Shown here: one piece after another, positions 32,089-44,477 of the stretch
How the letters are laid out: every line of letters begins with the position of its first letter
Position numbering within the stretch: position 1 is the stretch's first letter
Source of the DNA: Humulus lupulus
Lineage: Eukaryota; Streptophyta; Magnoliopsida; Rosales; Cannabaceae
NCBI RefSeq assembly: GCF_963169125.1
Contig: NC_084795.1
Location: 279,134,122-279,198,121, forward strand
Direction: 5' to 3'
DNA length: 64,000 nt
Program-made: the position numbers and the translations under genes
Notes under the pieces: generated by a model
The model's database searches: none
Told to the model about the DNA's origin: nothing
Seen by the model: the letters and a program-made list of their open reading frames with translations, nothing else

Positions 32089-33601
32089 CTACAAGTATAT
32101 TTACAGATATTAATGACATCAAATACACAAAATCAGATCAGAGAGTTGGTATAAAATGTGAATGGGAATATGGGAAGAGTTCACAGGCGAAAGGAAGGTT
32201 GGTCACAGAAGATGCTTGGCTTTAAAGCCCTGACCACGAGGAAGCTAATGGTGGTGACAGTGTAACCCACGACATGCTAAGGTGGTCAGATAGAAGCAAA
32301 CAGCCTTGGAGTCCATGGATTCTAGTGAGATGGTTTCGTCGCCACGCACGATATCATACGACTCAAATCGAGCCTCCAAACTTCCGAGGTGGCCATGCAA
32401 CGGTGAGAGGTGGAGGCTGGTGGAGCGCGTATTGCCAGGGGATCTCGCATGCTGGAGCTGCCATGGATGGCAGTGGAGAAGGAGAGGTAGACAAGAGAGA
32501 AGGAGAGAGAGGGTCGGACAGGAGAGAGAAAGAGAAGGAAAATAAAGTTAGGGTTTCCTTTTTAATATCAGATTGTTAGCAGATTTAATTTTTGTTTTAC
32601 TTTTTTACATAAAAAAGTAATAGTTTTATTCTAAATTAAATTGAATTTATTTTTATTTGGAAATCTATTTAATTCATTAATTAATAAAACTCGAGGGTAT
32701 TTTGGTCATATTTAAAAATTATTTGACCAAAATTAGGCTCAGGGTATCATTTTGATCCGTTTTGCAAAACACATGGTCCGATTTGTCATTTAACAAAACA
32801 TAGGGGCCAATCGAGTATTCAGGCAAAACACATGAGCCAAATTAGTATTTTCCCTTAATTTATTAATGTCAATAAATATAAGCACTACAGTTGTTTGGTA
32901 GTTACAAATAGTATAATTGAAGATAAAGATAACATTTAGACCATATCCAATGCAAGATGTAAATTTTGTGTCAAATTTGGCACACAAAATGAGTAAATAC
33001 TATATTTGACTCAATATTTATAATTGTGCTCCAATGTACAATATTTATAATTGTGCTCTTAGATGACTACATCATTTATGACTTTTGATAGTTGTGTAGT
33101 GTTTGCATAACTTTGATACTTGTGACTGTGTAGGGGGAAAGAATAATTTTTTTTTTTTTAATAAAGAGTAATGATTGAGACATACTCACTTTGCACTAGC
33201 TAATCTCAACTAACAATTAAAATTGATGTGATCCCCATTTAAAATTATCCATTGTTAAAACTTAACATGTGAGTAAAAATTGTGTACAATTTAAGTGTGT
33301 GTCTCCCATTACTCATTTATAAATCAAATATATATTAGATGAGCTCGTAAGGTTAAAAAATAAAAAGAATATATAACTTGAAAATTAAGGAAATGTACCA
33401 TTATTAAATAAGTCTGTTATCAGGCAACCAACAAACCAAACAAACCATACATATCCCATCTCATGCACACCACTTTATTATGATCTGGGCTTATTATTTA
33501 AATACTGAATTAAGCAAAAGCAGAAACGACAACAAGGAGTACATATATAATTAAAGCACACATGCATTAATTAATAAGATCATATGTATATATGTATATG
33601 A
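32089..33601. other. Intergenic between SppA exon and vWA gene 2
   Basis: Nearly the same as 16124-17638. It includes the minus-strand leader and short ATG frame (MAAPACEIPWQY) at about 32464, followed by a stop. No other gene was seen. Similarity between the copies stays high throughout, including non-coding AT-rich parts, which argues for a fairly recent duplication. Confidence 0.5.
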
Positions 33602-34207
33602 TCAACGAGCTTTGTTGATTATTTTGTCAATGGCTTGAAGGGACTGAATGGCAGACTGAATATGGTAGCTAAGAGCTCCAGCGATGGGACCAAGGGGATC
33701 TGCAGCGAGTTCTTCGAGCATATCTTGGTCCGAAGTGGGCAATGGCTGGGATGGGTCCTCATCAAATGCCTTGGCTTGGTCAAGGTATGCATCCATACGT
33801 GGTGTAGCAAATAAACGCAGCTTCTCCGCATCTCCTCTTGTGGCGAAACGTTGGCGATCATGAGATGTCTCAGAAGAGAGTGCAAAAGGACGCCCTTTGT
33901 TTTCATACATCTGTTGTGATTTCATCAACCTCTGCAGCTGTTGCAACTCAATTCTCAGCATCTCAATCAATGGATTATCAGGGGTTGACTCATCATCAAG
34001 CATTCTTTGGGCATCGAGGATCATGTCCCGAGCCTCCTGTAGCCTCTTTTGGTCAGCCATGGATCTTGCTTCTTTTACCATCATTGCAGTTTGAAGACGG
34101 TTCTCCTCTACCAACACCTCCTCCTTCTCCTCCGCATTTGCCCCCGTGCGACGTACGTTAGCATACATTGTATTTGCAGAAAAGGGTTTCCCTCCATTGC
34201 TACATAT

Positions 34208-34242
<35 letters not shown>

Positions 34243-35469
34243 CTTTACAAAATTAAGCATTAATTTATTAGCTATACGTACCTGTAAGTATAATCGATTT
34301 GTATAATATCTGCCCCTGGGCCTGCTCGCTTGCCAACAGAAGGAAGAACAAGATCTACTACGACCTTACGTATCTCTTTGTCATAAAGATCACCAAATGA
34401 AATCATTACAGAGCCAGCTTCATTGCCCTCATATTGAGGGTATCTTCCAGCACGCACATTCTCAATGGTTGATTCGGTTTCGACTTGTGTGACAGTTAGC
34501 TCTAAGTCTTGAACAACCACAGTCAGAAGCCCAGCCAAACACTGGGCAAATGCAACGCTCAAGGTGTCTCGGTTTTGGACAACTGAGAATGTTCCTCCTT
34601 TGCTGTTGTCAGCAATGGCATTAAGCACCTAGAGAGAAAGGGATATATAAGAGAGAGTGAGAGAAAGAGTAGTAGTGAATATATATGTGTGTGTGTATAT
34701 GTATAACTATGAAACATGCATGTGCGTGCGTACGTACCCTTGGATCATGTTTTGCGCCGAAACCAAATGTGAAGACGGGCACAATATCGCCGATGTCAAC
34801 TTGGGCCGCATCACAACCAGCATTTTGTTTACCGTCAGACATAAGTATGATAGCAGCCACACGACCGCTACTGAGAGTGCGGTCATTGATGACTTTCAAG
34901 CCAGTTTCAAGGCCAGCAGTGATGTTGGTGCCACCGTTGGCCTTTAAATCATTGACTATATTCTCAATATCAGATTGAGCACTCTCAGTAATTTGGCGCA
35001 GTGGACACAACCTCTTCGAATTAGCATCGAATGTCACAACTGACAAACGATCAATTGGGCTGAGTTTCTTGATGACAAATTGCATGGCAGTCTTCATCTT
35101 ATCTAACTTCTCACCCTCCATACTCCCACTCACATCCAAAACCGTCACAAGATCAACTCCAGGTCTATCATTTCCGAGTCCTGACCCTGTCAGCTCCAAC
35201 ACCACCTTGAATTTCGTTTCTTCTAGTGGTGCCTCTGTCTTGTTGAAGATTGACATCTTTATTTTACCTGCTACAAAAGAACTCCTGTATCTTTCCTCTG
35301 CCACATATGCATCGATCCCAAATTCAAATATTTTCCAAAAAAAAAAAAAAATTAATATTAGTTGTGAAATATAATATTCAGATATTAATTTATGGAAAAA
35401 TAATGTCAAACACAAACCTGATACATCTTGGGTAGTTGCAACAATCGGCTGATCATCGTTGAAGCTCAT
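33602..35469 (-). CDS. vWA domain protein, WAV3-like without RING (tandem copy 2)
   Basis: Exons 35469-35418, 35297-34738, 34628-34282 and 34199-33602 have the same lengths as in copy 1 (52, 560, 347, 598 nt; 518 aa), and all four splice junction pairs are conserved. MIDAS motif DVSGS is at residues 72-76, followed by MEGEKLDKMK, then LMSDGKQNAGC where copy 1 has LMSDGEQNAGG. Other changes include DPR for DPT at the end of exon 2, and QRMLDDESTPDN for QSMLNDEKTPDN in the tail. Differences are mostly single substitutions without stops or frameshifts, so the copy is probably under constraint or young. Intron 3 has gained a (GAT)n tract. The gene may bind a protein partner through its metal-dependent vWA site. 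No RING or signal peptide was seen. Confidence 0.87.
34206..34241. repeat. GAT/ATG trinucleotide microsatellite in intron 3 of vWA copy 2
   Basis: About eleven tandem GAT units on the plus strand. Copy A has only three at the matching place (18259-18268), so this expanded after the duplication or contracted in A. It lies close to the acceptor of the last exon. Confidence 0.9.
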
Positions 35470-35847
35470 TTTGCCAAGAATACTGGCTAATCCAAATATT
35501 CATATTCATGCACAAAAAAAGATACAACAGTGTCACATACATGCACGTACGTGTGCTTATTTTATACCAGTGATTACAAATTAATTTGTTTAACAATTAA
35601 ACATACAAAATCTTTATATTTAGCCAAGCCATGCACGTGACACGAGTACATCATGTTCTTAATATCTTATATTATTATCATATATTTATATATAATAAAT
35701 GTAACAAAGCCATGCATAATATTATTGAAGCCTTACATATTGGGTGGTGTTCTGTGGATGAAGCCTTCACTATATCTCCTTCTTTCTTCTGCTTCTGACA
35801 AAAGAATAAAGCTTGTGTTTGATTTATTATGAACTGAGACAATTCTA

Positions 35848-35854
35848 TTATATA
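35848..35854 (-). promoter_or_regulatory. TATA box of vWA gene 2
   Basis: TATATAA on the minus strand, in the same context as in copy 1 (GGCTCTTCTATATAATAG). Upstream, B has a short extra stretch (about 35864-35904, ending TTATTCCAACC) not present in A before the shared TACACTTACTCTTAG sequence. Promoter divergence between the paralogues is thus confined to upstream of the TATA box. Confidence 0.58.
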
Positions 35855-36183
35855 GAAGAGCCAAGGATTAAGTAAGTGACTCTCGCTGGTTTATTCCAAC
35901 CATACACTTACTCTTAGTTCACATAACTTAACCATAGGTTAATCTATACTTTAGCTCTAGTTAAATTAAAAGTTAACTGAGTTGACTGATAAATTCTAGC
36001 ACACAAAAGTTAATAGATAAAAGAAAATGGATAAGTATGCTTTGCTGTCGTACGTTATTGTTAATTCCTTCCTTGACTACTTACTTTTCAATTATGTAGG
36101 TATGAAGAAACAACTTTAGATTGATTTTTTTTTTATATATACTTTTTAATTTATTTATATTTAATAATTCAAAATTTTAGGAC

Positions 36184-38008
36184 TGTAAAATTCTATTTTG
36201 ACTAAACTTTTTAATAAATATATTTTATTATTTAATGAGTATTTTTGGAAATTGTATATTGGATAATTAAGTGTGATTGTGTCTCATTTTGTTAAGAATC
36301 AATTCTTTATTAAGTGCATTTTATATATAGTCAAGTTTTCTTAATTATTTATGACAATATTGTCTATAATGTTGACACTGATTCTGATGAATCAGAAGTC
36401 AATGAAGATTCATTGGAAGAATCTTACAAAAAAATGTATGATGAATGGAATACGTTGTGTAGCGTCTCAAAATTTTACTTAGCTAGATAGTAGTAGCTTG
36501 TGCTGTAGTATTTTAGTTTTCGTAGTTATTTGTTCAAGCCGGGATTTAGTTGGAAACTCATAGAGATAATTATGGATTTTATAAGTTTAGCCTATAGTTT
36601 AGAAATATTAATTTTAACATAATGTTTGATTAATATAGTTAGCTCTAGAAATGATATTTATTATAACCTAAGGTTTAGATAAAATAATTAAGAACGTGAC
36701 ACTTGTCACATGTATGTTTATCAAGGATTTAAGGATTTTAGATGAATAAATTAATATAGGATAAACCTAGGAAGTCTAGAACCTTCCCTTAGCTGTTAGG
36801 ATCACGTTTTACTCAGTTAAAGTGGTTCAAACAAATTCAAGTGTGCTGAAAGTGTGCAAAAACGTGTTTGATATATCAACGTATGCCGATATATTGCAGC
36901 TATAGGGGCCGATATATTGCCTATGATTGATACTGAAAACATGTCGACTTCGCACGAACGAAACCACGGAGGTTTGGGATTATGAGGTATTTTTCAAAAT
37001 TGTATATTGGGTTAAGTGTGATTGTGTCTCATTTTTGTAAAAATCAATTTTTTATTAAGTGTATTTTATATATAGTCAAGTTTCCATAATTATTTAAGGC
37101 AACCTTCTCTATAATGAGTATGTGTATTCAAAAATTATTCTTTGTATATTTTTCCTTGATTTTATCTGATCTAAAATGAGTAAACACAATGGTGCTTGTG
37201 CCCAAAGGAAGGAAATTTCAAAATGAACCTGGTTGGGTTCTAAGACCAGGTTTGTCCATTTCCTGATTCTACAAAATGGTTGTCTGTCACATTTGGAAAT
37301 TCCTACAGTAAATGAAATGAGAAGTTAGTTTTAGTAACTTCCTGATTTGGTTTGATTTGGGCCATTAACAAGATTGGCTGGCTTAGGGGTTTCTAAACTC
37401 TATAAATACTAGACATAAGTAGCAACCATTCTCACCTCTTACCCATTCTAGTGTTTTATGCTTTTAAAGAGTTATTTTATTTGAAAAGAGTAGTTCTTGT
37501 TCTACTATCTCTTTGTTTGTTTGTGCTTTGTGTTGTTTTTTTCTTAAACAAGTCATAAAGCTTGTGAACGTGACATTCAAGTCTTTGGGAGAATATTTTC
37601 ACAAGACTTAGAACAGGAGGAAGTAAGCACTCATCAAGTTCATAAGAGATTTCGTGTTCTTGGTGTTTATCAAAATCAGATTATTAAAGTGGAGTACTTC
37701 AAGGTCGCGACAAAGATTTAGAGGGAGTCTAAACTTGTACAAGTTAATTGCTTATTGTATTCTTGAGACTTTACTAATTGATTTTATCTCTGGGAGTGGC
37801 CTTGTGGACTAGGTTTTCCAAACCACGCAAAAAACTTCTTGTGTCACGTTACTTTTAGTTTATTTACTTTCTATTCGTATATTCTGATTCATCAGCAATC
37901 TGTCCTGATTCATTAGAATATCTATCTGATCAAACAATTGTTTAACTATTCCGCATTAATTAAATTATTTGTTAAATTCAGTTGGTAATCTTAAAATATG
38001 GAACCTCA
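36184..38008 (+). repeat. 5' LTR of the Sirevirus-like element, interrupted and partly duplicated
   Basis: 1825 bp against 1077 bp for the 3' LTR. LTR sequence runs to about 36370. A foreign block follows to about 36988, then LTR sequence resumes at a point corresponding to about 36238, so about 130 bp of LTR are present twice. The resumed part continues to the terminal CCTCA at 38008. A TATA-like CTATAAATACTAG lies near 37398-37410. Confidence 0.82.
36371..36988 (+). repeat. Displaced copy of gag end plus solo-LTR head inside the 5' LTR
   Basis: This block repeats 39217 to about 39850: GTTGACACTGATTCTGATG...GAAGATTCATTGGAAG, the end of the copia gag, followed by AGCGTCTCA...TAGCTAGATAG, the first part of the nested solo LTR. 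It therefore contains the junction between host element and nested LTR, and was copied after that nesting. Both edges show only short microhomologies (TAATG; GATTATG). Confidence 0.82.
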
Positions 38009-38024
38009 ATGGGTATTAAAGCAG
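38009..38024 (+). promoter_or_regulatory. Primer-binding-site-like sequence of the Sirevirus-like element
   Basis: ATGGGTATTAAAGCAG follows the 5' LTR directly. It resembles TGGTATCAGAGC, the complement of the initiator-Met tRNA 3' end used by most copia elements, with an extra G and C-to-T / G-to-A changes. Degraded, but in the expected position. Confidence 0.6.
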
Positions 38025-39320
38025 TTCATTAAACTCTTAGTGAGATCTTGTGATTTTCCTTCCGTTTGTTTGTATTTTTTGTTGTATTTTTTTTTTTTGT
38101 GTTGCAACATGTCATTTTTTTTTGCAGAAGGGAGTTCTATAACTCGACCACCATTGCTTAATGATTCAAATTATCATTACAGGAAAGTTAGGATGAAATC
38201 CTTCATCAAATTTCAAGATGAGAAGGCATGGAGAATTGTTTTGACAGGCTAGTCAGCACCAATAGAAGTTGACGAAAAACTGGAGAAACAACAGTAAAAT
38301 CTGAGTTAAATTGGTCAATGCTTATAATTTACTGTCTAGTTACAATAACAAGGCCTTACAAGCCTTATTCAAAGGTGTTGGTGAATGATATATTAAACTC
38401 ATATCCTCTTGTGATTCGACCAAAGAAGCTTGGCAAATCCTTCAAACTCAATTTGAAGGAACTGCTAATGTCAAGCATTCTATGTCCATTATGTTGCAAA
38501 CAAAATTTGAGGATCTTAGAATGTCTGAGACTGAAACTCTTACTGAATTTTATGAAAGATTGTCTGATATTGCTAACGAATTTTTTGCCTCAGGAGAAAA
38601 ATTAGAAGAAACTGTTTTAGTTCGAAAAATTGTTCGTGTCTTACCTGACAGGCTTAGCACCAAGCTAACGGCTATGGGGGAGGCCAAAGATCTGAATACC
38701 ACGAAGGTATAAGAATTAATGGGTTCTCTTCGAACCTTTGAACTAAATCAACAAATCAGACAGAAAGAAAAGCCGACCAAGGTAAAAGAAAAAGAAAACT
38801 CTATCTCCCTGAAAAGTTATGAGGATGAAGATCATAATGAGTTTGCCCCATGGACAATAAATTTTAAAAAATATATGAAAAAATTGGGCAACAAAAAGAA
38901 TTTCTCTAAAGGTAATACATCTTCAAAACCTTCTTTTCCTAATAATAGAAAGGGAATTCAATGCAGGGAATGTGAAATATTTGTTCACATTCAATCAAAA
39001 TGTGCAAATACCTTGAAAAGAAATAAAAAAGGTATGAATGCTACTTGGAGTGGCAATGACTCTGGAAGTAGTGATGAAGACAGAGAAAATGTTTATTTAA
39101 CATCTGTACTCTCAAATTTTCTGTGTTTTTTTGCAGAAAAATAGACAATTAGTTTGCCTAAACAATAATGTTTCGGTAAATAAGGTTACTAATAACACGA
39201 CAGGTACCGCTGACATTGTTGACACTGATTCTGATGAATCAGAAGTCAATGAAGATTCATTGGAAGAATCTTACAAAAAATGTATGATGAATGAATTAAG
39301 TGGTGTGCTATGAATAGATC

Positions 39321-41278
39321 TAGAGCGTCTCAGAATTTTACTTTAGCTAGATAGAAGTAGCTTGTGCTGTAGTATTTTAATTTTCGTGGTTATTGGTTCA
39401 AGCTAGGATTTAGTTGGAAACTCATAGAGATAGTTATGGATTTTATAAGTTTAACCTATAGTTTAGAAATATTAATTTTAACATAAGGTTTGATTAATAT
39501 AGCTAGTCCTAGAAATGATATTTATTATAACCTAAGGTTTAGATAGAATAATTAAGAACGTGACACTTGTCACATGTATGTTTATCAAGGATTTAAGGAT
39601 TTTAGATGAATAAATTAATCTAGGATAAACCAAGGAAGTCTAGAACCTTCCCTCAGCTATTAGGATCACGTTTTACTTAGTCAAAGTGGTTTAAACAAAT
39701 TCAAGTGTGCTCAAAGTGTGCAAAAATGTGTTTGATATATCAGTGTATGCCGATATATTGCAGCTATATGGGCCGATATATTGCCTATGATTGATACTGA
39801 AAACACGTTGACTTCGCACGAACGAAACCACGGAGGCTCGGGATTATGGGGTAGGCGATATATCGCCTATATGGGTGATATATCGGCTCCCTTTGGCATT
39901 TTTGAAAATCCATGGAATCCGAGCTAGAAACAACCCCCAACAACTTGGACTTGCTCCTGAACGTTTTTGACCGAGTTCTGGGCATTTGTTGAGCAGAAAA
40001 TTTAATTTTTATTCATTTTAAAAGGAGTTAGTTTCACTCCCTGAACTCTATAAATAGGACCTTTCACTCAGCCATTTGCTTCATCATTCAAGCATTTTTC
40101 AGACCCTCCAAGCTGCTAAGTTCGTTCTAAAGAGAAACACTAGGGTTTTGGGGTTAAAAGATTTCAAATTCAAGCTTTTCTAAACACTTGGGAAGTAAGA
40201 TAAAATGTTATTTCGGTATTAAGGTGTAGATCCAAGTTCTAATCTATCTAAAGTACTCTTATCCTCAGGTTTAGTTCATTATAGTTCCTCTTGTTCTTTT
40301 CATTTTCTTTAAAATCCTAACTTGTTATAATGACTTTTGGTTAGGTAATTGATTCCTTTAAAACTAAAGGTTTTCGGTAAGTTCTTATCTTGATCGTTTA
40401 GATCTCATCTTCATCTTATTTTCTTTAGGAAACTTATGATTTTTACTGTTTGATTTTAGGAGTTTCTAATCCCGCTTTTGTCTCCAATACCCCAATTTTT
40501 GGTAAGGAAAATAGGTTAGATTTTATGTGTTATGATTATGTTTATATGATATTTGTATGTATGAATGTATATGTTTTATGTTTTAGTCGCTTGGGAAATA
40601 TAGTTGCTTATATAGCAAATAAGCAAATCCCAAGATTTTTTATCATTATCGTAGACTATAGTTATGTTTAAACCTACCTCTAAATAGTATCAAGAGGACC
40701 TAGATGGTTTATCATATACTATATTTGTGTCTAAACCTACCTCTAAATAGTAGCAAGAGGACCTAGATAGTTTTTATCACATACTACGGTAATGAGTTAA
40801 TGACCATTAATTTGTAGTCTTATGTTTTATGAATTACGTTATTACGTCATGATTTTATGATTTATGTTTTTACTTCTTATGATTTATGATAAACTTTAGT
40901 AGTTTTTCCTTACTGGGCATTAGGCTCATTCCTTTTTATTTTAGATGGTGCAGGAAAATGAGCATGGAAGGCAAGACAGATTCATGATAGCTTTGGCATG
41001 TGTTTTGGGAGAGGACTAAATGAATGGACTGATGGGAAAGATCGAGGATGACATTTATATTTTGAGTTTTTTTAATTATGTATTATGTTTTTCTGCATTT
41101 AGAATTTGAACGATTAAAATAAAGGTTTAAATTTTCTTTATGATTTTATGTCAATGGGATCCCGTATTTTGGAGTTTTATAATAAAGTTCTATTATCGTA
41201 TGCATGTATTCGAAAATAGTAATTATGTCTTAGTAGTTTTTAATGGTCCGAGGTCTTTAAGTTAGTCGCGTCATTACA
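39321..41278 (+). mobile_element. Nested solo LTR, CGATATATCG family, plus orientation
   Basis: 1958 bp between perfect 5-bp TSDs AGATC (39316-39320 and 41279-41283), starting TAGAGCGTC and ending CATTACA. The canonical start in sister copies is TGTAGAGTCC, so the terminal TG is lost or mutated here. It includes a TATA box CTATAAATAGG near 40049 and several GATATAT(C/T)G palindromes at 39734-39890. It lies in the gag of the Sirevirus-like element, interrupting it just after ELSGVL. Confidence 0.9.
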
Positions 41279-41543
41279 AGATCAAATGCAAAAATAATTA
41301 AATCTATTTCTTATAGAAATGATGAACATGAAACAAATGTTAAAATTCTTGAAACTGAGATTTTTGATAAAAATGCTGAAATTAATCGTTTGAAAAAAGA
41401 GCTTGATCTTATAAAAAGAAATGTTCAAATGCTTAATCCAGGATCTACAATTTTTGAGGAGGTCCAGAATGCATGTCAACGAAACAATGTTAGATTGGGA
41501 TCTAAAGGGTTTTGATCAAAGGGAAAAAATGTGTCTGTTCAAG

Positions 41544-43473
41544 TGTAATGACCCAACTACTCTAGACTTTGGACCATTAATGATTACTTATACATAGACA
41601 CTAATCTTTAATAGAACTCACTAGTGAAATAATCATAACTTCATTAAAATTTGTAAGACAAATGTTAAACTACATACAATTTAAAGTAGGATATGGGATC
41701 CCATTGTTTTTTAAAATAAAACATAACATAACTTTAAATAAATAGATTACAAAATAAAGTGCGGAAAATATATATAAAGCCTAATTTTTAAAAGAATAAG
41801 AAGTGACTTCATCCTCGAATTGAACGCTCAATCCACTGATTCCATCCTGCCTCAATACACAACCCCCAAGCTGCTAAGAACCTTACCGCCACCATAGCTA
41901 TTTTCCTGCACATATAAACATAAAGGAATGAGCCTAATGCCCAGCAAGGAAAATCTAACACATAAATCATATACATAAAATTCATATCGCAACATATACT
42001 AAAACATATCATAAACATATGTCACATATACTGTAATGGCCATTATTACTTGGGGCTCGTAAACTAAACAAGTCATATGCCCATTAGATTTGCGGGGCTT
42101 GCTAGCTAAGCAAGTCATATGCCCATAAATTTATTGGGGCTTGTTAGTTATACAAGTCATATGCCCAAGTCTACAATCATACACAATATAACATATAACA
42201 TAACACATAAATCATAAGATAACATATAAATCATAAGATAACATATAAAATCCTATCCTATTTTCCTTACCAAATATACCGGGATATGAGAACAGGATTG
42301 AGACTTTGGAACACTCCTAAAAACCATCAAAGAAATGTGAGTATACTAAAGAAAAAGGGATGAAAAGAATGAAAGAACTATACCATCGAAAAGATACTTA
42401 CCAAGAACCTTATGTTCAAGATCTTAGATTTCCTAACCAAGAATAAAGAATAGAGTTAGGAGTTTGAGTAGAAAACTATAAGAATAACACAGAAGTGAAC
42501 TAGAATAATGAATACCTTGAATGCTTCTATAACCGAACTACACCTCGAACCGAAAAATACTATGAACCTTACTTCCCGAGTGTTTATTAAGCTTAAAAGG
42601 ATAAAGCTTATATTCCCAACCCAAGTGTTTAAGCACTCAAAAATAACCTAGCAGCTTGCAGACTCTGAACTTAGCTTGATGAATGAATAAATGGCTGGGT
42701 ACTAGGTCCTATTTATAGAGTTCAAGAATGAAAATATCTTCATTTAACTTGAATAAAATAATGACTTTTTAAGTGAAAAATATTTGAATTATCGTTCAGC
42801 AGAGGCTGAAGACTTGGTCAGAAAGATGCTAGACTTATCAAGAAGTTAAAGATTAAAATGAGCTCGGTTTTAAAAACATTAAAAAATCCTTCAAATGAGC
42901 CGATATATCGCCCCTAGTAGGCGATATATCGCCTGGGCTAATATGCCCGAGGTTCGTCGAGGTGGCCGTGCGAAGGCACGTGTTTTTCGTATCCCCGTAT
43001 GGCGATATATCGCCCCCTATAGCTGCGATATATCGGCATACGCTGAAATATTAAACACGAAATTACACTTTTTCAGCCTAATTTGAATTAAGTAAACAAC
43101 CTTGACTAAGTCCTCTAACGATTTCAAAGCTGCTGGCAGACCCTAGATATTCAAATATTGATCTTAATAAACTTATTCCTCAAAAACACATAATTATCAT
43201 TAAACATACATAAGACAAGTGTTACTATCTTATTGGGTCTATCTAAACCTTATAATATAATAAATATTACCATCAATATCAGTCATATTAATCAAACCTT
43301 AGGTTAAAATTAATATTCTTAAACTATAGGTTAAACTTAGAAAATCTACAAGTGTTACTACGAGTGTCCAATTAAATCCCAGTCTGAACCAAAATCCACA
43401 GTCATAAAAATACTACAACAATTACTATTGCTACTACTATCTAACTAGCTAAGTAAAGTTCTTGGACTCTACA
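41544..43473 (-). mobile_element. Nested solo LTR, CGATATATCG family, minus orientation
   Basis: 1930 bp between perfect TSDs TCAAG (41539-41543 and 43474-43478). On the minus strand it starts TGTAGAGTCC and ends CATTACA. Four intact CGATATATCG palindromes lie at 42901-42910, 42922-42931, 43003-43012 and 43026-43035. It is only 265 bp from the oppositely oriented relative and lies in the same gag. No internal domains are present. Confidence 0.92.
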
Positions 43474-43955
43474 TCAAGCTCGCTCATTAACCGTTGTATC
43501 TTATGATCTAACACTGTAGGTTTCTGATTCACCAACATCACTGAGTGTCTCATCAACAAAGAGACACATAGGAAAGAATCTGACGTCCAATGAAGGGACT
43601 AAAAAATTCATTCCCACTTGCCATTTTTGTGGTGTCAAAGGTCACATTCGACCAAAGTGTTTTACTATGATGAATTTTTTTAATACAAATTATTTCCATC
43701 ATGAAAAATTCAAAAAGGTACAAAAGAAACATCATGCACCTAAACAAAAATGGGTTAAAAAAGAATGTGAATACTTGTTTTGCAACATTTACATGTCATA
43801 GAACTCATACATCTAATTCTTGGTACTTTGATAGTGGATGTTTTATGTAACGCTCCACGTCACAATGGCTGCTTTCTGGAATGACGGCTAGCCCTACAAA
43901 CCAACACGAGTCTTTCCAGCATGCTTTGTCCTTACTCGGACGCTTCTTGGGAAAA

Positions 43956-44033
43956 CTTCCCAAGAAGTCACCCATCTTGAGATTACTCTAGATCAAGCAC
44001 GCTTAACTTTGGAGTTCTCAAGTGATGGGCTAC
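43956..44033 (-). other. 5S rRNA-like core of Cassandra LTR 1
   Basis: The minus strand reads GAACTCCAAAGTTAAGCGTG...GATGGGTGACTTCTTGGGAAG, matching the 3' two thirds of plant 5S rRNA including box A (AGTTAAGCGTGC) and box C (GATGGGTGAC). It is the pol III promoter region retained in Cassandra LTRs, not a real 5S gene; the 5' third and the terminator context are absent. Confidence 0.85.
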
Positions 44034-44400
44034 CAAAAAGAAGCTGCATCTTGTTGGCATAGGTCGTACCCATCAATCCATTTAAGCCCTCTTCAACTGT
44101 GTAGTCCCATACCTACACAGTCTTACAATCATCACACTTAACCTTCCCCAGGCAGTGTGGGATTGCACAACTTTACCCGGTCTTTCCCCTTACGGATCAC
44201 GGGATTCTGACTGTCACAATCACCCCCCCTTACGGGCCCGACGTCCCCGTCGGCCACACTTCTGGTTGGGTCAAGGCTCTGATACCATTTGTAACACCCC
44301 ACGTTATTATGGCTGCTTCCTGGAATGATGACTGGCCCTACAAACCACATTGAGTCTTTCCAGTGTACTTTGTCCTCACTCGCACACTTCTTGGGAAAAT

Positions 44401-44477
44401 TTCCTAGGAGGTCACCCATCTTGAGACTACTCCAGGCCAAGCACGCTTAACTTTGGAGTTCTCAAGTGATGGGCTAC
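44401..44477 (-). other. 5S rRNA-like core of Cassandra LTR 2
   Basis: As in LTR 1 but closer to 5S: AGTTAAGCGTGCTTGGCCTG (minus) and GATGGGTGACCTCCTAGG. The second LTR differs from the first by scattered substitutions here, so the two LTRs have aged independently. Confidence 0.85.

Larger units (their letters stand above)
38110..43845 (+). pseudogene. Sirevirus-like gag relic with two CCHC knuckles, split by two solo LTRs
   Basis: After a start-like region (SSITRPPLLNDSNYHYRK), UBN2-type Gag motifs follow: MSETETLTEFYERLSDIANE and RVLPDRLSTKLTAM. A first, damaged knuckle reads CRECEIFVHIQSKC near 38964. Beyond the first nested LTR is a helical stretch (NAEINRLKKELDLIKRN). Beyond the second is an intact knuckle CHFCGVKGHIRPKC near 43616-43660, then the protease start YFDSGC, which Cassandra interrupts. 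Many in-frame stops occur (for example about 38250-38450). Coding segments are 38110-39315, 41284-41540 and 43479-43845. Confidence 0.82.

Noticed and set aside
44275..44287. Initiator tRNA fragment
   Set aside because: Only 13 nt, and located exactly at the PBS position of the Cassandra element; no tRNA arms follow.
43956..44477. Two 5S rRNA genes on the minus strand
   Set aside because: Only the 3' two thirds of 5S is present, with several changes, and both copies lie in identical positions of Cassandra LTRs next to a tRNA-Met PBS.
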